Shown here piece after piece: positions 54,569-64,000 of a stretch of DNA of 64,000 bases. The stretch is from Adhaeribacter pallidiroseus (lineage in GTDB: Bacteria > Bacteroidota > Bacteroidia > Cytophagales > Hymenobacteraceae), in the NCBI RefSeq assembly GCF_003340495.1, contig NZ_QASA01000001.1, positions 1,860,001-1,924,000 on the forward strand, given 5' to 3'. Made by a program: the position numbers and the translations under genes. The stretch's first letter is position 1; the number at the start of each line of letters is the position of its first letter. Under the pieces are notes generated by a model, which saw nothing but the letters and a program-made list of their open reading frames with translations, ran no database searches and was not told the DNA's origin.

Positions 54569-57106
54569 ATGACAGAAGGCGAACGAATAATACCTATAAA
54601 TATTGAAGATGAAATGCGGGGAGCTTACATCGACTATTCCATGTCGGTGATTGTTTCCCGGGCTTTACCCGATGTACGCGATGGCTTGAAACCGGTTCAC
54701 CGTCGCGTGTTGTACGGTATGTCGGAGTTAGGGGTTACCTATAACAAAGCTTATAAAAAATCAGCCCGTATTGTGGGCGAAGTACTCGGGAAATACCACC
54801 CGCACGGTGACTCCTCGGTATATGATACCATGGTGCGGATGGCCCAGGATTGGTCTTTGCGTTACCCGCTGGTGGATGGCCAAGGTAACTTTGGTTCGAT
54901 CGACGGCGATTTTCCGGCGGCTATGCGTTACACCGAAGCGCGTTTAAAAAGGATTGCTGACGAACTTTTGGCCGACCTCGACAAAAACACCGTTGATTTC
55001 ATTCCTAATTTTGATGATTCTTTAAAAGAGCCAAGCGTAATGCCGGCCAAATTACCTAATTTACTGGTAAACGGCACTTCGGGCATTGCCGTGGGTATGG
55101 CCACCAACATGGCACCGCACAACCTAAACGAGGTAGTAAACGGTATAATTGCCTACATCGATAATCATGAAATTACCATTGCCGAGCTGATGCAGCATAT
55201 TACCGCGCCGGACTTTCCGACGGGTGGTACTATTTACGGCTACGAGGGCGTTCGGGCAGCCTACGAAACAGGTCGCGGACGGGTAATTGTGCGGGCGAAA
55301 GCTACTTTTGAAACTACTCCCACCGGCAAAGAACAAATTATAGTATCCGAAATACCTTACATGGTAAATAAAGCCGCCATGATTGAAAAAACGGCCGCTT
55401 TAATTAACGAGAAAAAAATAGAGGGCATTTCGGATTTGCGGGACGAATCGGACCGGGATGGATTGCGCGTGGTGTACGATTTAAAACGCGACGCCATGCC
55501 GAATGTAGTTCTGAATAATCTCTATAAATACACCCAATTACAGTCTTCGTTTGGAGTGAATAACGTGGCTCTGGTAAATGGCCGCCCCCTTACATTAAAT
55601 CTAAAAGAACTTATCCGGTACTTTGTGGAACACCGCCACGAAGTGGTTATCCGGCGCACCGAGTTTGAACTGGCCGAAGCCAGAAAACGGGCGCACATTC
55701 TGGAAGGTTTATTGATTGCTCTTGACAATCTGGACGAAGTAATTACTTTAATTCGTTCTTCCCGCGACCCCGATATAGCACGGGTAGGTTTAATTGAGCG
55801 TTTCCAATTATCGGAATTACAAGCGCGGGCCATTTTAGAGATGCGTTTGCAACGATTAACCGGCCTGGAACGCGATAAGATTGTAAAAGAATACGACGAG
55901 ATTATGCAGCTGATTACGCGGTTAGAAGAAATTCTGGCTAGCGAGGAGTTACGCATGCAAATCATTAAAGACGAACTCACCGAAATCCGGGACCGCTACG
56001 GCGATCCGCGGCGCACCAACGTGGAAATGTCGTCGAGCGATTTCTCGATGGAAGATATGATTCCGGATGAGAGCATGGTTATTACCATTTCGCACGAAGG
56101 GTATATTAAACGCACCGCCTTAACCGAATACCGGAGCCAAAGTCGCGGTGGCGTAGGCTCTCGCGGCGTGGCCGCTTCTAAGCAGGACGACTTTACCGAA
56201 CATTTATTTATTGCTAACACGCATAATTACATGTTGCTTTTCACCGAGTCCGGTAAGGTTTTTTGGTTAAAAGTATACGAAATTCCGGAAGGTAGTAAAA
56301 CGGCCAAAGGTCGGGCTATTCAGAATCTCATTAATATTGATAAAGAAGATAAAGTTCGCGCGGTTATTAACGTACACGATTTAAAAAATCCGGACTACGT
56401 TGTCAACAACTTTTTAATTTTTTGTACCGAGCAAGGCACCATTAAAAAAACGCCGCTAGAAGCTTATTCCCGTCCTCGTTTAAACGGCATTAACGCTATT
56501 ACTATTAACGACGGCGACCGGCTGTTGGATGTACGGTTAACAAATGGTTCTAACGACATTGTACTGGCATTAAAATCGGGTCGGGCCGTGCGGTTCAACG
56601 AAGACAAAGTACGTTCCATGGGCCGGAATGCCGCGGGGGTAAGAGGCGTTACTCTAGCCAATGAGCAAGATAAAGTAGTAGGTATGGTTTGTTTAAGCGA
56701 TCCGAACATGAATTTGCTGGTGGTTTCGGAAAAAGGCTTTGGCAAACGCTCACCACTGGAAGAATACCGCATCACTAATCGAGGAGGTAAAGGAGTAAAA
56801 ACTTTAAATATTACTTCTAAAACCGGACAATTAGTAGCCATTCACGGCGTTATCGACACCGATGATCTCATGATTATTAATCGGTCAGGTATTACTATCC
56901 GTTTACGGGTGAGTGATTTACGCGTGATTGGCCGAGCAACGCAAGGTGTTCGGTTGATTAAAATTAACGAAGGCGACGAAATCTCCTCGGTAGCAAAAAT
57001 TGAATACGAAGATAAAACCGAAATTGTCCTGAATCAGTCGGAGTTACCAGCCGATGAATCCTTGAATCCGGATTTAACGGACCCTGATTTAATCAATGAA
57101 AACTAA
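54569..57106 (+). CDS. gyrA: DNA gyrase subunit A
   Basis: The breakage-reunion subunit of gyrase, 845 residues. The start [20 protein letters not shown] and the active-site Tyr in [10 protein letters not shown] are clear. The quinolone region reads [18 protein letters not shown], with Ser and Asp at the positions equal to E. coli S83 and D87, the wild-type state. The C-terminal half has the six beta-pinwheel repeats with a GyrA-box-like segment ([10 protein letters not shown]). The acidic tail ([12 protein letters not shown]) is normal in the phylum. It is followed 43 bp later by a TPR gene. Confidence 0.97.
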   Translation: MTEGERIIPINIEDEMRGAYIDYSMSVIVSRALPDVRDGLKPVHRRVLYGMSELGVTYNKAYKKSARIVGEVLGKYHPHGDSSVYDTMVRMAQDWSLRYPLVDGQGNFGSIDGDFPAAMRYTEARLKRIADELLADLDKNTVDFIPNFDDSLKEPSVMPAKLPNLLVNGTSGIAVGMATNMAPHNLNEVVNGIIAYIDNHEITIAELMQHITAPDFPTGGTIYGYEGVRAAYETGRGRVIVRAKATFETTPTGKEQIIVSEIPYMVNKAAMIEKTAALINEKKIEGISDLRDESDRDGLRVVYDLKRDAMPNVVLNNLYKYTQLQSSFGVNNVALVNGRPLTLNLKELIRYFVEHRHEVVIRRTEFELAEARKRAHILEGLLIALDNLDEVITLIRSSRDPDIARVGLIERFQLSELQARAILEMRLQRLTGLERDKIVKEYDEIMQLITRLEEILASEELRMQIIKDELTEIRDRYGDPRRTNVEMSSSDFSMEDMIPDESMVITISHEGYIKRTALTEYRSQSRGGVGSRGVAASKQDDFTEHLFIANTHNYMLLFTESGKVFWLKVYEIPEGSKTAKGRAIQNLINIDKEDKVRAVINVHDLKNPDYVVNNFLIFCTEQGTIKKTPLEAYSRPRLNGINAITINDGDRLLDVRLTNGSNDIVLALKSGRAVRFNEDKVRSMGRNAAGVRGVTLANEQDKVVGMVCLSDPNMNLLVVSEKGFGKRSPLEEYRITNRGGKGVKTLNITSKTGQLVAIHGVIDTDDLMIINRSGITIRLRVSDLRVIGRATQGVRLIKINEGDEISSVAKIEYEDKTEIVLNQSELPADESLNPDLTDPDLINEN

Positions 57107-57149
57107 TTTTATTAATCTTTAACTTTAAACCAACTAGTAATTTATTTGT

Positions 57150-58286
57150 ATGAAAAAGCTTCTATTAACTACCGTTGCCGCTTTGAGTATGCAACTGGCA
57201 ATGGCTCAAAAATCGGAAGTAACCAATGCTATATTGTCTTTAAAGAACGGAACCCTAGATAAAGCAAAAACTTCGATTGATAAAGCGGTGGTGCACGAAA
57301 AAACAGCTAACGATCCGAAAGCTTGGTTTACGAAAGGAGAGGTTTACGCTGCTTACATTGATAATCCGATCTTTGGAAAACAGGTACCCAATGCCGTAGA
57401 AGAGGCATACCAAGCTTACGATAAAGCAATTGCTATTGACAAAGATGGTGAATGGGGAAAACAAGCTACGGCTAAAAAAGATGGTTTGTACGCCGGTGCT
57501 TTTAACAACGCGGTTAACGCCTACAACGAAAAGCGCTACGACGAAGCTATTAAAGCTTATACCATGGCCCAAAATATTCGGCCACAAGATACCACGGCTT
57601 ATGTTTATGCAGCTTATGCAGCCGAAGCCAAGCAAGACTTTCCTTTAGCTAAAGAAAATTATAAAAAATTATTGGCCATGAACCATAAAACCCCCATGGT
57701 TTATAACCGACTAATTTATTTCGCGAAAGAAGTAGATAAAAACGAAACTGAAACCGCTGCTTTGTTACAGGATGCGGTTAAAGCCTTCCCGAACAATAAA
57801 GATTTTATGTTGGAGGAATTAAACCTTTACGTAAAAGCCGGAAAAGGCAAAGAAGCCATTGGTAAATTAGAAAACGCAATTAAAGTAGATCCGAATAACC
57901 CGAACTTGTATAACGTTTTAGGTTCGCTGTATGATCAAACTGGTGAAAAAGACAAAGCTCGTCAGAACTACGAAGCTGCTTTAAAAGTTGACCCGGCTAA
58001 CTTTGATGCCAACTTTAACCTGGGCGTGTACCACTACAATAAAGGAGCCGATACAAACAATAAGTTCAGCAAACTATCGGCAGCTAACCAACCTAAATTG
58101 GGGCCGAAATTACAGGCTGAAAGCAAACAAAGTTTTAATACCGCTATTCCGTACTTCGAAGCTGCCCACAAAGCTAATCCGCAGGACGTAGGAACCATGG
58201 AAACTTTAGCCCGCGTGTACATCCAGACAGGTCGCACGAAAGACGCCGAAGCCATGAACAAGAAAGTTGATGCTTTAAAGAAATAA
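57150..58286 (+). CDS. Exported tetratricopeptide repeat protein
   Basis: 378 residues with a signal peptide (LLLTTVAALSMQLAMA, cleaved before QK). The mature protein is made of about eight TPR helices pairs, for example AVNAYNEKRYDEAIKAYTMA and NLYNVLGSLYDQTGEKDKA, then YEAALKVDPANFDANFNLG. It is probably a periplasmic protein-protein adaptor. Genes of this type commonly follow gyrA in Cytophagales and the two may be co-transcribed; a terminator follows this gene. Confidence 0.88.
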   Translation: MKKLLLTTVAALSMQLAMAQKSEVTNAILSLKNGTLDKAKTSIDKAVVHEKTANDPKAWFTKGEVYAAYIDNPIFGKQVPNAVEEAYQAYDKAIAIDKDGEWGKQATAKKDGLYAGAFNNAVNAYNEKRYDEAIKAYTMAQNIRPQDTTAYVYAAYAAEAKQDFPLAKENYKKLLAMNHKTPMVYNRLIYFAKEVDKNETETAALLQDAVKAFPNNKDFMLEELNLYVKAGKGKEAIGKLENAIKVDPNNPNLYNVLGSLYDQTGEKDKARQNYEAALKVDPANFDANFNLGVYHYNKGADTNNKFSKLSAANQPKLGPKLQAESKQSFNTAIPYFEAAHKANPQDVGTMETLARVYIQTGRTKDAEAMNKKVDALKK

Positions 58287-58304
58287 ATTAATTTTTTAAA
58301 ATTT

Positions 58305-58339
58305 TAAAAAAAGGGAGGCCATTAAGCTTCCCTTTTTTG
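58305..58339 (+). terminator. Terminator after the TPR gene
   Basis: AAAAAAGGGA pairs with TCCCTTTTTT around a 12-base loop, ending in a T run. It closes the gyrA-TPR unit. The 300 bases that follow hold no recognised feature. Confidence 0.82.
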
Positions 58340-58641
58340 TGAACCAGGTTTTTTGTAAAATATTTTAATTCAGGAACATAGCAGTTTGTACCGAGCAGTA
58401 TTTAAGAATTAACTAGCAGCTTAAAAGATGGCCTTCACTTTAAGAAGAAAGAAGCAATTTTTAGCTTTTGGGCAGCAAGCTCCCTTATTAAATGTTGCAT
58501 ATAATTTTTAGGGAATAGTGGATTTAAGTATATTGCTAGATAAGAGGTAAATAGCAATAGAAACGTTTCTTGGTTTTACCACTTTTTTGTAAATTATTCT
58601 GGGATTAAATCTTTTGCTGTTAGTAAGGCAAACCATACAAC

Positions 58642-59028
58642 ATGTATTCGGATTTACTTTTTGCAGTGGTAAGCATTTTTTTGTTAGTGGGAGGAATTAT
58701 TAAAATAAAAAATGGCAAATATTTAAAAAAACAAGGGAAACGAGTAAAAGGAGTTATTTATTCTTTAGTATGGGAAAGAGATATTTACTATCCAGTTGTA
58801 CGATTTAAGACTACGGAAGAAGTTTGGATTACTAAAAAACTAAACTCTGGAACTAATCCTTCGATGCATTCAGAAGGCGAAAAAGTTTTGCTTCTATATG
58901 ATCCCGAAGATCCGGATTTAGTAGAAATTAATTCTGAAATCTCCCTAACCATCATTCCGGTTATTTCGATTATTCTGGGTTGGGCCGGACTGATTTATGT
59001 TGTTTTATCTTTGTTCGATCTAGTTTGA
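58642..59028 (+). CDS. DUF3592 domain membrane protein
   Basis: 128 residues with the DUF3592 layout: an N-terminal membrane segment (LLFAVVSIFLLVGGII), a soluble beta-rich middle (YYPVVRFKTTEEVWI, GEKVLLLYDPEDPDLVEIN), and a C-terminal membrane segment (IIPVISIILGWAGLIYVVLSLF). The family's function is not known. It is a single gene with AT-rich flanks on both sides. Confidence 0.8.
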   Translation: MYSDLLFAVVSIFLLVGGIIKIKNGKYLKKQGKRVKGVIYSLVWERDIYYPVVRFKTTEEVWITKKLNSGTNPSMHSEGEKVLLLYDPEDPDLVEINSEISLTIIPVISIILGWAGLIYVVLSLFDLV

Positions 59029-59152
59029 TTAGCTTCTTTGCAAATCATATTTCCTTATTTTAGGCTAATTAGCCAACGATAATTTTAGAATTAAATCTAG
59101 GTTCCATTCAGTACCAGATGCCTTTATCCTAATACATTAATGAAGTCTTAAA

Positions 59153-60535
59153 ATGACCGAAAACCTGATTCAATTCTTTGGGCGTTTACATCCTTTAATC
59201 GTGCATTTGCCCATTGGTGTTTTAATGCTGGCTATTGCTTTGCAAGTTTTGGTTAGTTTTTCCAGGTACGCGCATTTTCGGGCTTTTTTACCTTTGTTAT
59301 GGTTTACAGGGTTTGTTACCGCCGTAATGGCTTGTGTGGCAGGGTTTCTTTTAAAGCTAAGCGGCGGTTACGACGAAGAAGCTGTTGATCTGCATCAGTA
59401 TATGGGGATTGCTTTAGCTATCCTTACGGGTTTTGTTTTTCTGATTCAAAGTGGTCGTTTTCCGCAAAGATTATCCATTCCAACCGTTATAATAGCCTCG
59501 TTTTTTCTGATTGGGACCGGCCATTATGGTGGCAATCTTACGCACGGCGAAGATTATTTATCGGAACCATTGTACGCCATGATCGGGCAAACGCCCGGTA
59601 AAAAAGTGCGGTCACCCATTACAGATTTAAAAAATGCGTTGGTTTATACCGATTTAGTAGAACCCATACTGGAACAAAAGTGCTACCAATGCCATAACTC
59701 TAAGAAACAAAAAGGCGATTTACGACTGGATTCTCCGGAAAACCTGCTAAAAGGTGGTGAGCACGGTGCTGTTATTGCCGCGGGTAAAGCCGATGAAAGT
59801 GATTTATATAAACGGCTGATTTTACCGGAAGAAGATGATGACCGTATGCCCCCCAAAGGCAAAACGCAACTCACCGAATCCGAAATTCAATTAATTCATT
59901 GGTGGATAGACCAAGGAGGGGCCGATTTTAAAAAGAAAGTGGCTGATGTTCCGCAGTATGACAAAATCAAAGTGGTACTGACTGGATTAGCAAAAGGCGC
60001 ACCTATAGATGATACTAAGAAAGAAGCTTCGGAGATCCCGGATAGTCCGGTAAAAGCGCCCGATGCGGCGGTATTAGCTAAAATCCGGGATTTAGGAGTA
60101 GTTGTAAGTCCGCTTACCCGCGATAACCGGTTTGTTTCCTTAAATATGGTAAATGCTCCAGCCTTCGCCGATGCGGATATGGCCTTGCTGACACAAATAA
60201 GCGACAATGTAATTTGGCTGGATATGTCGGAAACAGCAATTACCGATAAAGCCTTAGAAAATTTAAAAAAATTTAAAAATCTTACCCGCCTTAGTCTGGA
60301 CCAAACAGATGTGTCGGATCCTGGTTTGGCCTATCTGCAAAATATGCCCCGTTTAAAATACTTAAACCTGTATGGCACTAAAGTTACCGATCAGGGGTTA
60401 AAACTAGTTGCAAACTGTAAAAGCCTGAAATCTATATATTTATGGCAAACTCAGGTAACCCAGCAAGGAGTGGCCGCCTTACAGCAACGCGTGGGTAAAG
60501 AAGTGGAGATCAATTTTGGAATGGATACTTTATAA
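59153..60535 (+). CDS. DUF2231 - planctomycete-type cytochrome c (PSC1) - leucine-rich repeat fusion
   Basis: 460 residues in three parts. The first 140 are a DUF2231-like membrane domain with four hydrophobic segments (LHPLIVHLPIGVLMLAIALQ). Then comes a haem c site of the planctomycete type (CYQCHNSKKQKGDLRLDS, residues about 180-210) with RLILPEEDDDRMPPKGK. The C-terminal third is leucine-rich repeats (ALENLKKFKNLTRLSLDQTD and two more). Domain order places the haem outside the cytoplasmic membrane. It starts an operon with the PSD1 and DUF1501 genes, 11 bases apart. Confidence 0.87.
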   Translation: MTENLIQFFGRLHPLIVHLPIGVLMLAIALQVLVSFSRYAHFRAFLPLLWFTGFVTAVMACVAGFLLKLSGGYDEEAVDLHQYMGIALAILTGFVFLIQSGRFPQRLSIPTVIIASFFLIGTGHYGGNLTHGEDYLSEPLYAMIGQTPGKKVRSPITDLKNALVYTDLVEPILEQKCYQCHNSKKQKGDLRLDSPENLLKGGEHGAVIAAGKADESDLYKRLILPEEDDDRMPPKGKTQLTESEIQLIHWWIDQGGADFKKKVADVPQYDKIKVVLTGLAKGAPIDDTKKEASEIPDSPVKAPDAAVLAKIRDLGVVVSPLTRDNRFVSLNMVNAPAFADADMALLTQISDNVIWLDMSETAITDKALENLKKFKNLTRLSLDQTDVSDPGLAYLQNMPRLKYLNLYGTKVTDQGLKLVANCKSLKSIYLWQTQVTQQGVAALQQRVGKEVEINFGMDTL

Positions 60536-60546
60536 TTGCTCGAACC

Positions 60547-63500
60547 ATGAAAAATCTTTTTTTGCTTTGCGGAAAAGTTACCATCCTGCTCTGGGCACTG
60601 ACTAGTTGCAGCGAGCCAGACTTGCCCCCCGACGTAGAAAAAGCGTTAACCCAGGTTCCGGCCAAAATAGATTACAACTTACACGTAAAACCAATTTTGT
60701 CGGATCGGTGCTTTGCCTGCCATGGTCCGGATAAAAATAAGCAAAAAGGCGGCCTGCGGCTGGACCTAGTAGCGGCTTACGATAAAAAAAACGAGGATAC
60801 GGGCCGGAAAGCTTTGGTACCGGGTAGCCTGGCAAAAAGCGAGGTATTTCACCGGATCATTAGCACTGATCCGGAGTATCTGATGCCCACTCCTGAATCG
60901 CATTTACAATTAAGCCCCACCGAAAAAGCTATCCTCATTAAATGGATTAAAGAAGGTGCCGAGTACAAACCGCATTGGTCGTTAGTGGTGCCTAAAAAAG
61001 CCGAGGTACCGGTTGTGAAAAATAAAGCCTGGCCTAAACATGCGATTGACTATTTTGTATTAAACAAATTAGAAGAAAAAGGGTTAAAACCAAATCCGGA
61101 AGCTTCTAAAGAAACACTTATCCGGCGGGTCTCTTTTGACTTAACCGGCTTGCCACCCACCATTGCCGAAATAGATGCCTTTCTGGCCGATAAATCACCA
61201 CAGGCGTACGAAAGGGTAGTCAATCGTTTGCTGCAATCACCGCACTTTGGCGAGCGGTTGGCCGTAGATTGGTTGGATGTAGCCCGTTACGCGGACACCC
61301 ACGGGTACCAGGACGATGGTTTACGCAATGCTTACCCGTGGCGCGATTGGGTAATTTCGGCCTTTAACCGCAACATACCTTACGATAAATTTATCACCTA
61401 CCAATTGGCCGGTGATTTACTGCCGCAACCTACCCGCGAACAGTTAATTGCTACTTGCTTTTTGCGCAACCATCCGCAAAGTCAGGAAGGCGGCATCGTG
61501 GACGAAGAATACCGCGTAGAATACGTGGCCGACCGGGTAAATACTTTTGGTAAAGCTTTTCTGGCTCAGAGCACCGAATGTGCCCGCTGCCACGATCATA
61601 AATACGATCCTATTTCGCAAAAAAATTACTACGAATTATCCGCGTTTTTCAATAATAACAACGAAACCGGCGAGATTCCTTATACCGGCGAAGCGAGCCC
61701 CAGCTTAATATTAACCAAACCCGAAGTAGAAGATAAGCTTCAATATATCCGTACGCAATTAAAACCCTTGGAGCAAAAGCAAGCCGATAAAAAAGCTTAT
61801 GAGCAAAAATTTGAAAAATGGTTAGCATCCGCCCAAAAGAATCCAACGGAAATTTTAAAAAAACAACCCGGTTTACTCGGCCATTTTACCTTCAACGAGA
61901 GAGAGCCGAAAAATACAATTAAATCTACCTTAGCTGCGCATTATACCAGCGGCGATAAAGACCGAAATCCTACTCCTTATCCGGGTAAATGGGGCCGCGC
62001 CGTTAAAGTGGATGGAGATATGGGTATTGAGTTCGGCAAGGAACTTACTTTCGACCGGTATCAGCCTTTCAGTGTTAGCTTATGGGTGAACGTTTTAAAA
62101 GCCGGCGAATCAGGTCCTTTGTTTAACCGCACCAATGGCGAATTAGATAACTGGCGCGGATATTTGTGCGGATTGAATAAAGATGGCACCGTATCCCTGA
62201 AATTTGTGCACGTGTACCCAGCCAATGCCATTGAGCTGCAAACTACGCAAAAACTAAATCCGCAAGCCTGGCACCATTTGGCTTTGGTATACGATGGCAG
62301 CAGCAAGGCCCAGGGTATTCAGTTTTTTATCGATGGCAAGTTGGCTTCGCTTAAAGTAATAAACGACGACTTGCAACAAAGCATGTTGTACGCCAAAGAC
62401 AAAGCCAATTGGGGTATTCAAAATTTTAAATTAGGGCAGGCATCCATTAAATCTATATCGGGGGTGGCTTTCGATGAATTTCGGGCTTATAACCGCCAAC
62501 TCGCAGCTTTAGAAGTGCAGCAACTTGCCAGTAAAAAAGATTTAATTCAAATTATTTTAGAAAAGCCGGTGAGTCAATTATCCGCTGAGCTAAAAGATTT
62601 GTTACAGGAGTATTACCGGCTGGCTTTTGACCCGGAATTTGCGGCACTTCAAAAAGAATTAGCTGCTAAAAGGAGTGAAGAAAACGACTTGCTCACCAAT
62701 CAGGAAGAAGTAATGATTTACAAGGAGCTACCGCAACCCCGCGCGGCTTTTATCCTGGATCGGGGAGCCTACGATGCCCCGAAAGAACAAGTAAAACCGA
62801 ATACACCCGAAAAATTCTTGGTGTTTGATAAAAAATTACCTAAGAACCGACTAGGATTAGCTAAATGGTTAATCAGTAAAGAACAACCTTTATTTCCGCG
62901 GGTAGCCGTAAATCGTTTTTGGCAACAATGTTTTGGACAAGGAATTGTGAAAACGGCCGAAGATTTTGGCAACCAGGGCGACTTGCCCACGCACCCGGAA
63001 CTACTGGATTATCTAGCCGTAACTTTCCGGGAAAGTAACTGGAACGTAAAAGCTTTATTAAAGACCATGGTATTATCGGCTACTTACCGGCAATCTTCGG
63101 TGCCAACCCCGATTAATAAAGCGAAAGATCCGGAAAACAAGCTATTTACGCGGGCACCTTCGTACCGCTTAAGTGCCGAAATGATCCGGGATAATGCATT
63201 AACCGCAAGTGGTTTATTAACGCGCAAGATTGGGGGTAAGAGCGTATTTCCGTACCAACCTGCCGGTATTTGGGAAGCATTAGCCACACGTAATGCCACC
63301 CACTACGAAACCAGCAAGGGCGCTAATTTATACCGACGCAGTTTGTACACCATCTGGAAGCGTAGTTCGCCGCACCCTGCCATGATTAATTTTGATGTGC
63401 CCGACCGGTATATGTGTAGTGTGCGGCGGCAGAAAACCAGTACTCCTTTGCAAGCCTTGGTTTTAATGAACGATGTGCAATTCGTAGAAGCCTCTCGGGT

Positions 63501-63789
63501 TCTTGGTGAGCGGATGATTCGGGAAGGCGGGGAAACGCCGGAACAACGCATTACATATGCTTTTCGGGCATTAACTAGCCGGTATCCTCGTCCGGAAGAG
63601 TTGGCTATTTTGAATGATTTGTACCAGCAGGAATTCGCCGATTTTAAAAAAACACCCATGCGGGCAACTAAATTATTGCAGGAAGGGGAGTATGCGGTTA
63701 ATAAAAAATTACCGCTTGCAGAAGTTGCCACCTGTGCGGTAGTAGCCAATACGCTCATGAATTTTGATGAATTTGTAATTAAGCGTTAA
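60547..63789 (+). CDS. Planctomycete-type cytochrome c with PSCyt2/LamG/PSD1 domains, lipoprotein
   Basis: 1080 residues. A lipoprotein signal (LLWALTSC) is followed by the PSC1 haem site CFACHGPDKNKQKGGLRLD, then DUF1549/PSCyt2 (VSFDLTGLPPTIAEIDAFL, VDWLDVARYADTHGYQDD, CARCHDHKYDPIS with a second CxxCH). A LamG/concanavalin-like insert lies at about residues 440-640 (FSVSLWVNV, WHHLALVYDG). The end is DUF1553/PSD1 (FPRVAVNRFWQQCFGQGIV, TPLQALVLMND). Such proteins pair with DUF1501 proteins and are thought to act in carbohydrate or polymer oxidation. Function is not established. Confidence 0.92.
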   Translation: MKNLFLLCGKVTILLWALTSCSEPDLPPDVEKALTQVPAKIDYNLHVKPILSDRCFACHGPDKNKQKGGLRLDLVAAYDKKNEDTGRKALVPGSLAKSEVFHRIISTDPEYLMPTPESHLQLSPTEKAILIKWIKEGAEYKPHWSLVVPKKAEVPVVKNKAWPKHAIDYFVLNKLEEKGLKPNPEASKETLIRRVSFDLTGLPPTIAEIDAFLADKSPQAYERVVNRLLQSPHFGERLAVDWLDVARYADTHGYQDDGLRNAYPWRDWVISAFNRNIPYDKFITYQLAGDLLPQPTREQLIATCFLRNHPQSQEGGIVDEEYRVEYVADRVNTFGKAFLAQSTECARCHDHKYDPISQKNYYELSAFFNNNNETGEIPYTGEASPSLILTKPEVEDKLQYIRTQLKPLEQKQADKKAYEQKFEKWLASAQKNPTEILKKQPGLLGHFTFNEREPKNTIKSTLAAHYTSGDKDRNPTPYPGKWGRAVKVDGDMGIEFGKELTFDRYQPFSVSLWVNVLKAGESGPLFNRTNGELDNWRGYLCGLNKDGTVSLKFVHVYPANAIELQTTQKLNPQAWHHLALVYDGSSKAQGIQFFIDGKLASLKVINDDLQQSMLYAKDKANWGIQNFKLGQASIKSISGVAFDEFRAYNRQLAALEVQQLASKKDLIQIILEKPVSQLSAELKDLLQEYYRLAFDPEFAALQKELAAKRSEENDLLTNQEEVMIYKELPQPRAAFILDRGAYDAPKEQVKPNTPEKFLVFDKKLPKNRLGLAKWLISKEQPLFPRVAVNRFWQQCFGQGIVKTAEDFGNQGDLPTHPELLDYLAVTFRESNWNVKALLKTMVLSATYRQSSVPTPINKAKDPENKLFTRAPSYRLSAEMIRDNALTASGLLTRKIGGKSVFPYQPAGIWEALATRNATHYETSKGANLYRRSLYTIWKRSSPHPAMINFDVPDRYMCSVRRQKTSTPLQALVLMNDVQFVEASRVLGERMIREGGETPEQRITYAFRALTSRYPRPEELAILNDLYQQEFADFKKTPMRATKLLQEGEYAVNKKLPLAEVATCAVVANTLMNFDEFVIKR

Positions 63790-63800
63790 TAAAACCAGCT

Positions 63801-64000
63801 ATGTGTAACCATCACCATCACGAACAAGTTGCCAGCCAAATGAACCGGCGAGAATTTTTAACGCGCACCAGTTTGGCTGGGGTAGGGTTAGCCGCGCTCT
63901 CCTCGCTTTTGCCCCAAAGTGTTCTGGGTGATACCAACCCCAAACCGGTATTGCCGCATTTTGCGCCTAAGGCTAAACGGATTATTTACTTGTTTCAGAG
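63801..64000 (+). CDS. DUF1501 domain protein, start only
   Basis: Opens 11 bases after the PSD1 gene and runs off the right edge in frame. It starts MCNHHHHEQVASQMNRREFL, then a Tat-type signal (NRREFLTRTSLAGVGLAAL) and LPHFAPKAKRIIYLFQ, the usual beginning of DUF1501 proteins, which belong to the alkaline phosphatase superfamily and almost always follow PSD1 genes. The histidine run at the start is natural-looking for this family. Confidence 0.88.
   Translation, partial: MCNHHHHEQVASQMNRREFLTRTSLAGVGLAALSSLLPQSVLGDTNPKPVLPHFAPKAKRIIYLFQ

Noticed and set aside
54569-55000. Possible quinolone-resistance change in gyrA
   Set aside because: The Ser and Asp at the usual resistance positions are wild type.

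Overview
The window comes from a chromosome of a Bacteroidota bacterium, most likely order Cytophagales (Hymenobacteraceae, an Adhaeribacter-like organism). This is an inference from several signs: a moderate GC content with very AT-rich intergenic DNA, almost no Shine-Dalgarno sequences, promoters of the Bacteroidota type (TTTG, about 19 bases, then TAnnTTTG), a monomeric isocitrate dehydrogenase, an arginine operon built around an N-acylornithine carbamoyltransferase, and many lineage-typical families. No rRNA, tRNA or CRISPR array was seen.

Layout. 0-7 kb: two tandem short-chain dehydrogenases (the first runs off the left edge), a decayed SWIM zinc-finger gene, endonuclease V, a complete IS630-type insertion sequence with inverted repeats and a frameshifted transposase, and an MBOAT/SGNH pair for O-acetylation of a surface polymer. 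7-17.5 kb: housekeeping genes (HemJ, isocitrate dehydrogenase, mannose-1-phosphate guanylyltransferase, arabinose-5-phosphate isomerase, RecQ, PurD, a bacilliredoxin). 18-25.4 kb: an ethanolamine permease/ammonia-lyase operon, a broken SnoaL-like gene, a membrane AraC regulator and a sulfotransferase/aminotransferase pair. 26-36 kb: sugar catabolism genes (a HUMPS-family aldolase/decarboxylase, alcohol dehydrogenase, SDR, two TIM-barrel isomerases, two Gfo/Idh/MocA oxidoreductases, an NagX-like membrane acyltransferase), interrupted by a small toxin-antitoxin islet. 36-43 kb: an AsmA-like protein, a GNAT-fold protein and a PAS histidine kinase. 43-52.8 kb: a nine-gene arginine operon on the minus strand (GNAT, argG, argC, argD, argF', argB, proC, argE-like, argH) behind a candidate attenuator leader. 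53-64 kb: tyrA, a small lipoprotein, gyrA, a TPR protein, a DUF3592 protein and a planctomycete-type cytochrome cluster (DUF2231-PSC1-LRR, PSC1-PSD1-LamG, DUF1501) that runs off the right edge.

Three observations stand out. (1) The arginine operon has a near-consensus promoter, then almost at once a 40-codon open frame with AGG/AGA/AGG arginine codons in its last 13 codons, then a terminator-like hairpin with a short T run and a possible antiterminator pairing: the layout of transcription attenuation. (2) A 742-bp, AT-rich DUF433/DUF5615 toxin-antitoxin cassette sits at the 3' end of an oxidoreductase gene between two perfect 27-bp direct repeats. The displaced original gene end can be read after the second repeat. 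(3) Four otherwise intact genes (MBOAT, SGNH, argH, argF') are each broken by the apparent loss of one base in a run of six A/T. This could be systematic sequence error, slippage or real decay. The IS630 transposase carries a like shift at A7, where frameshifting is a known strategy.
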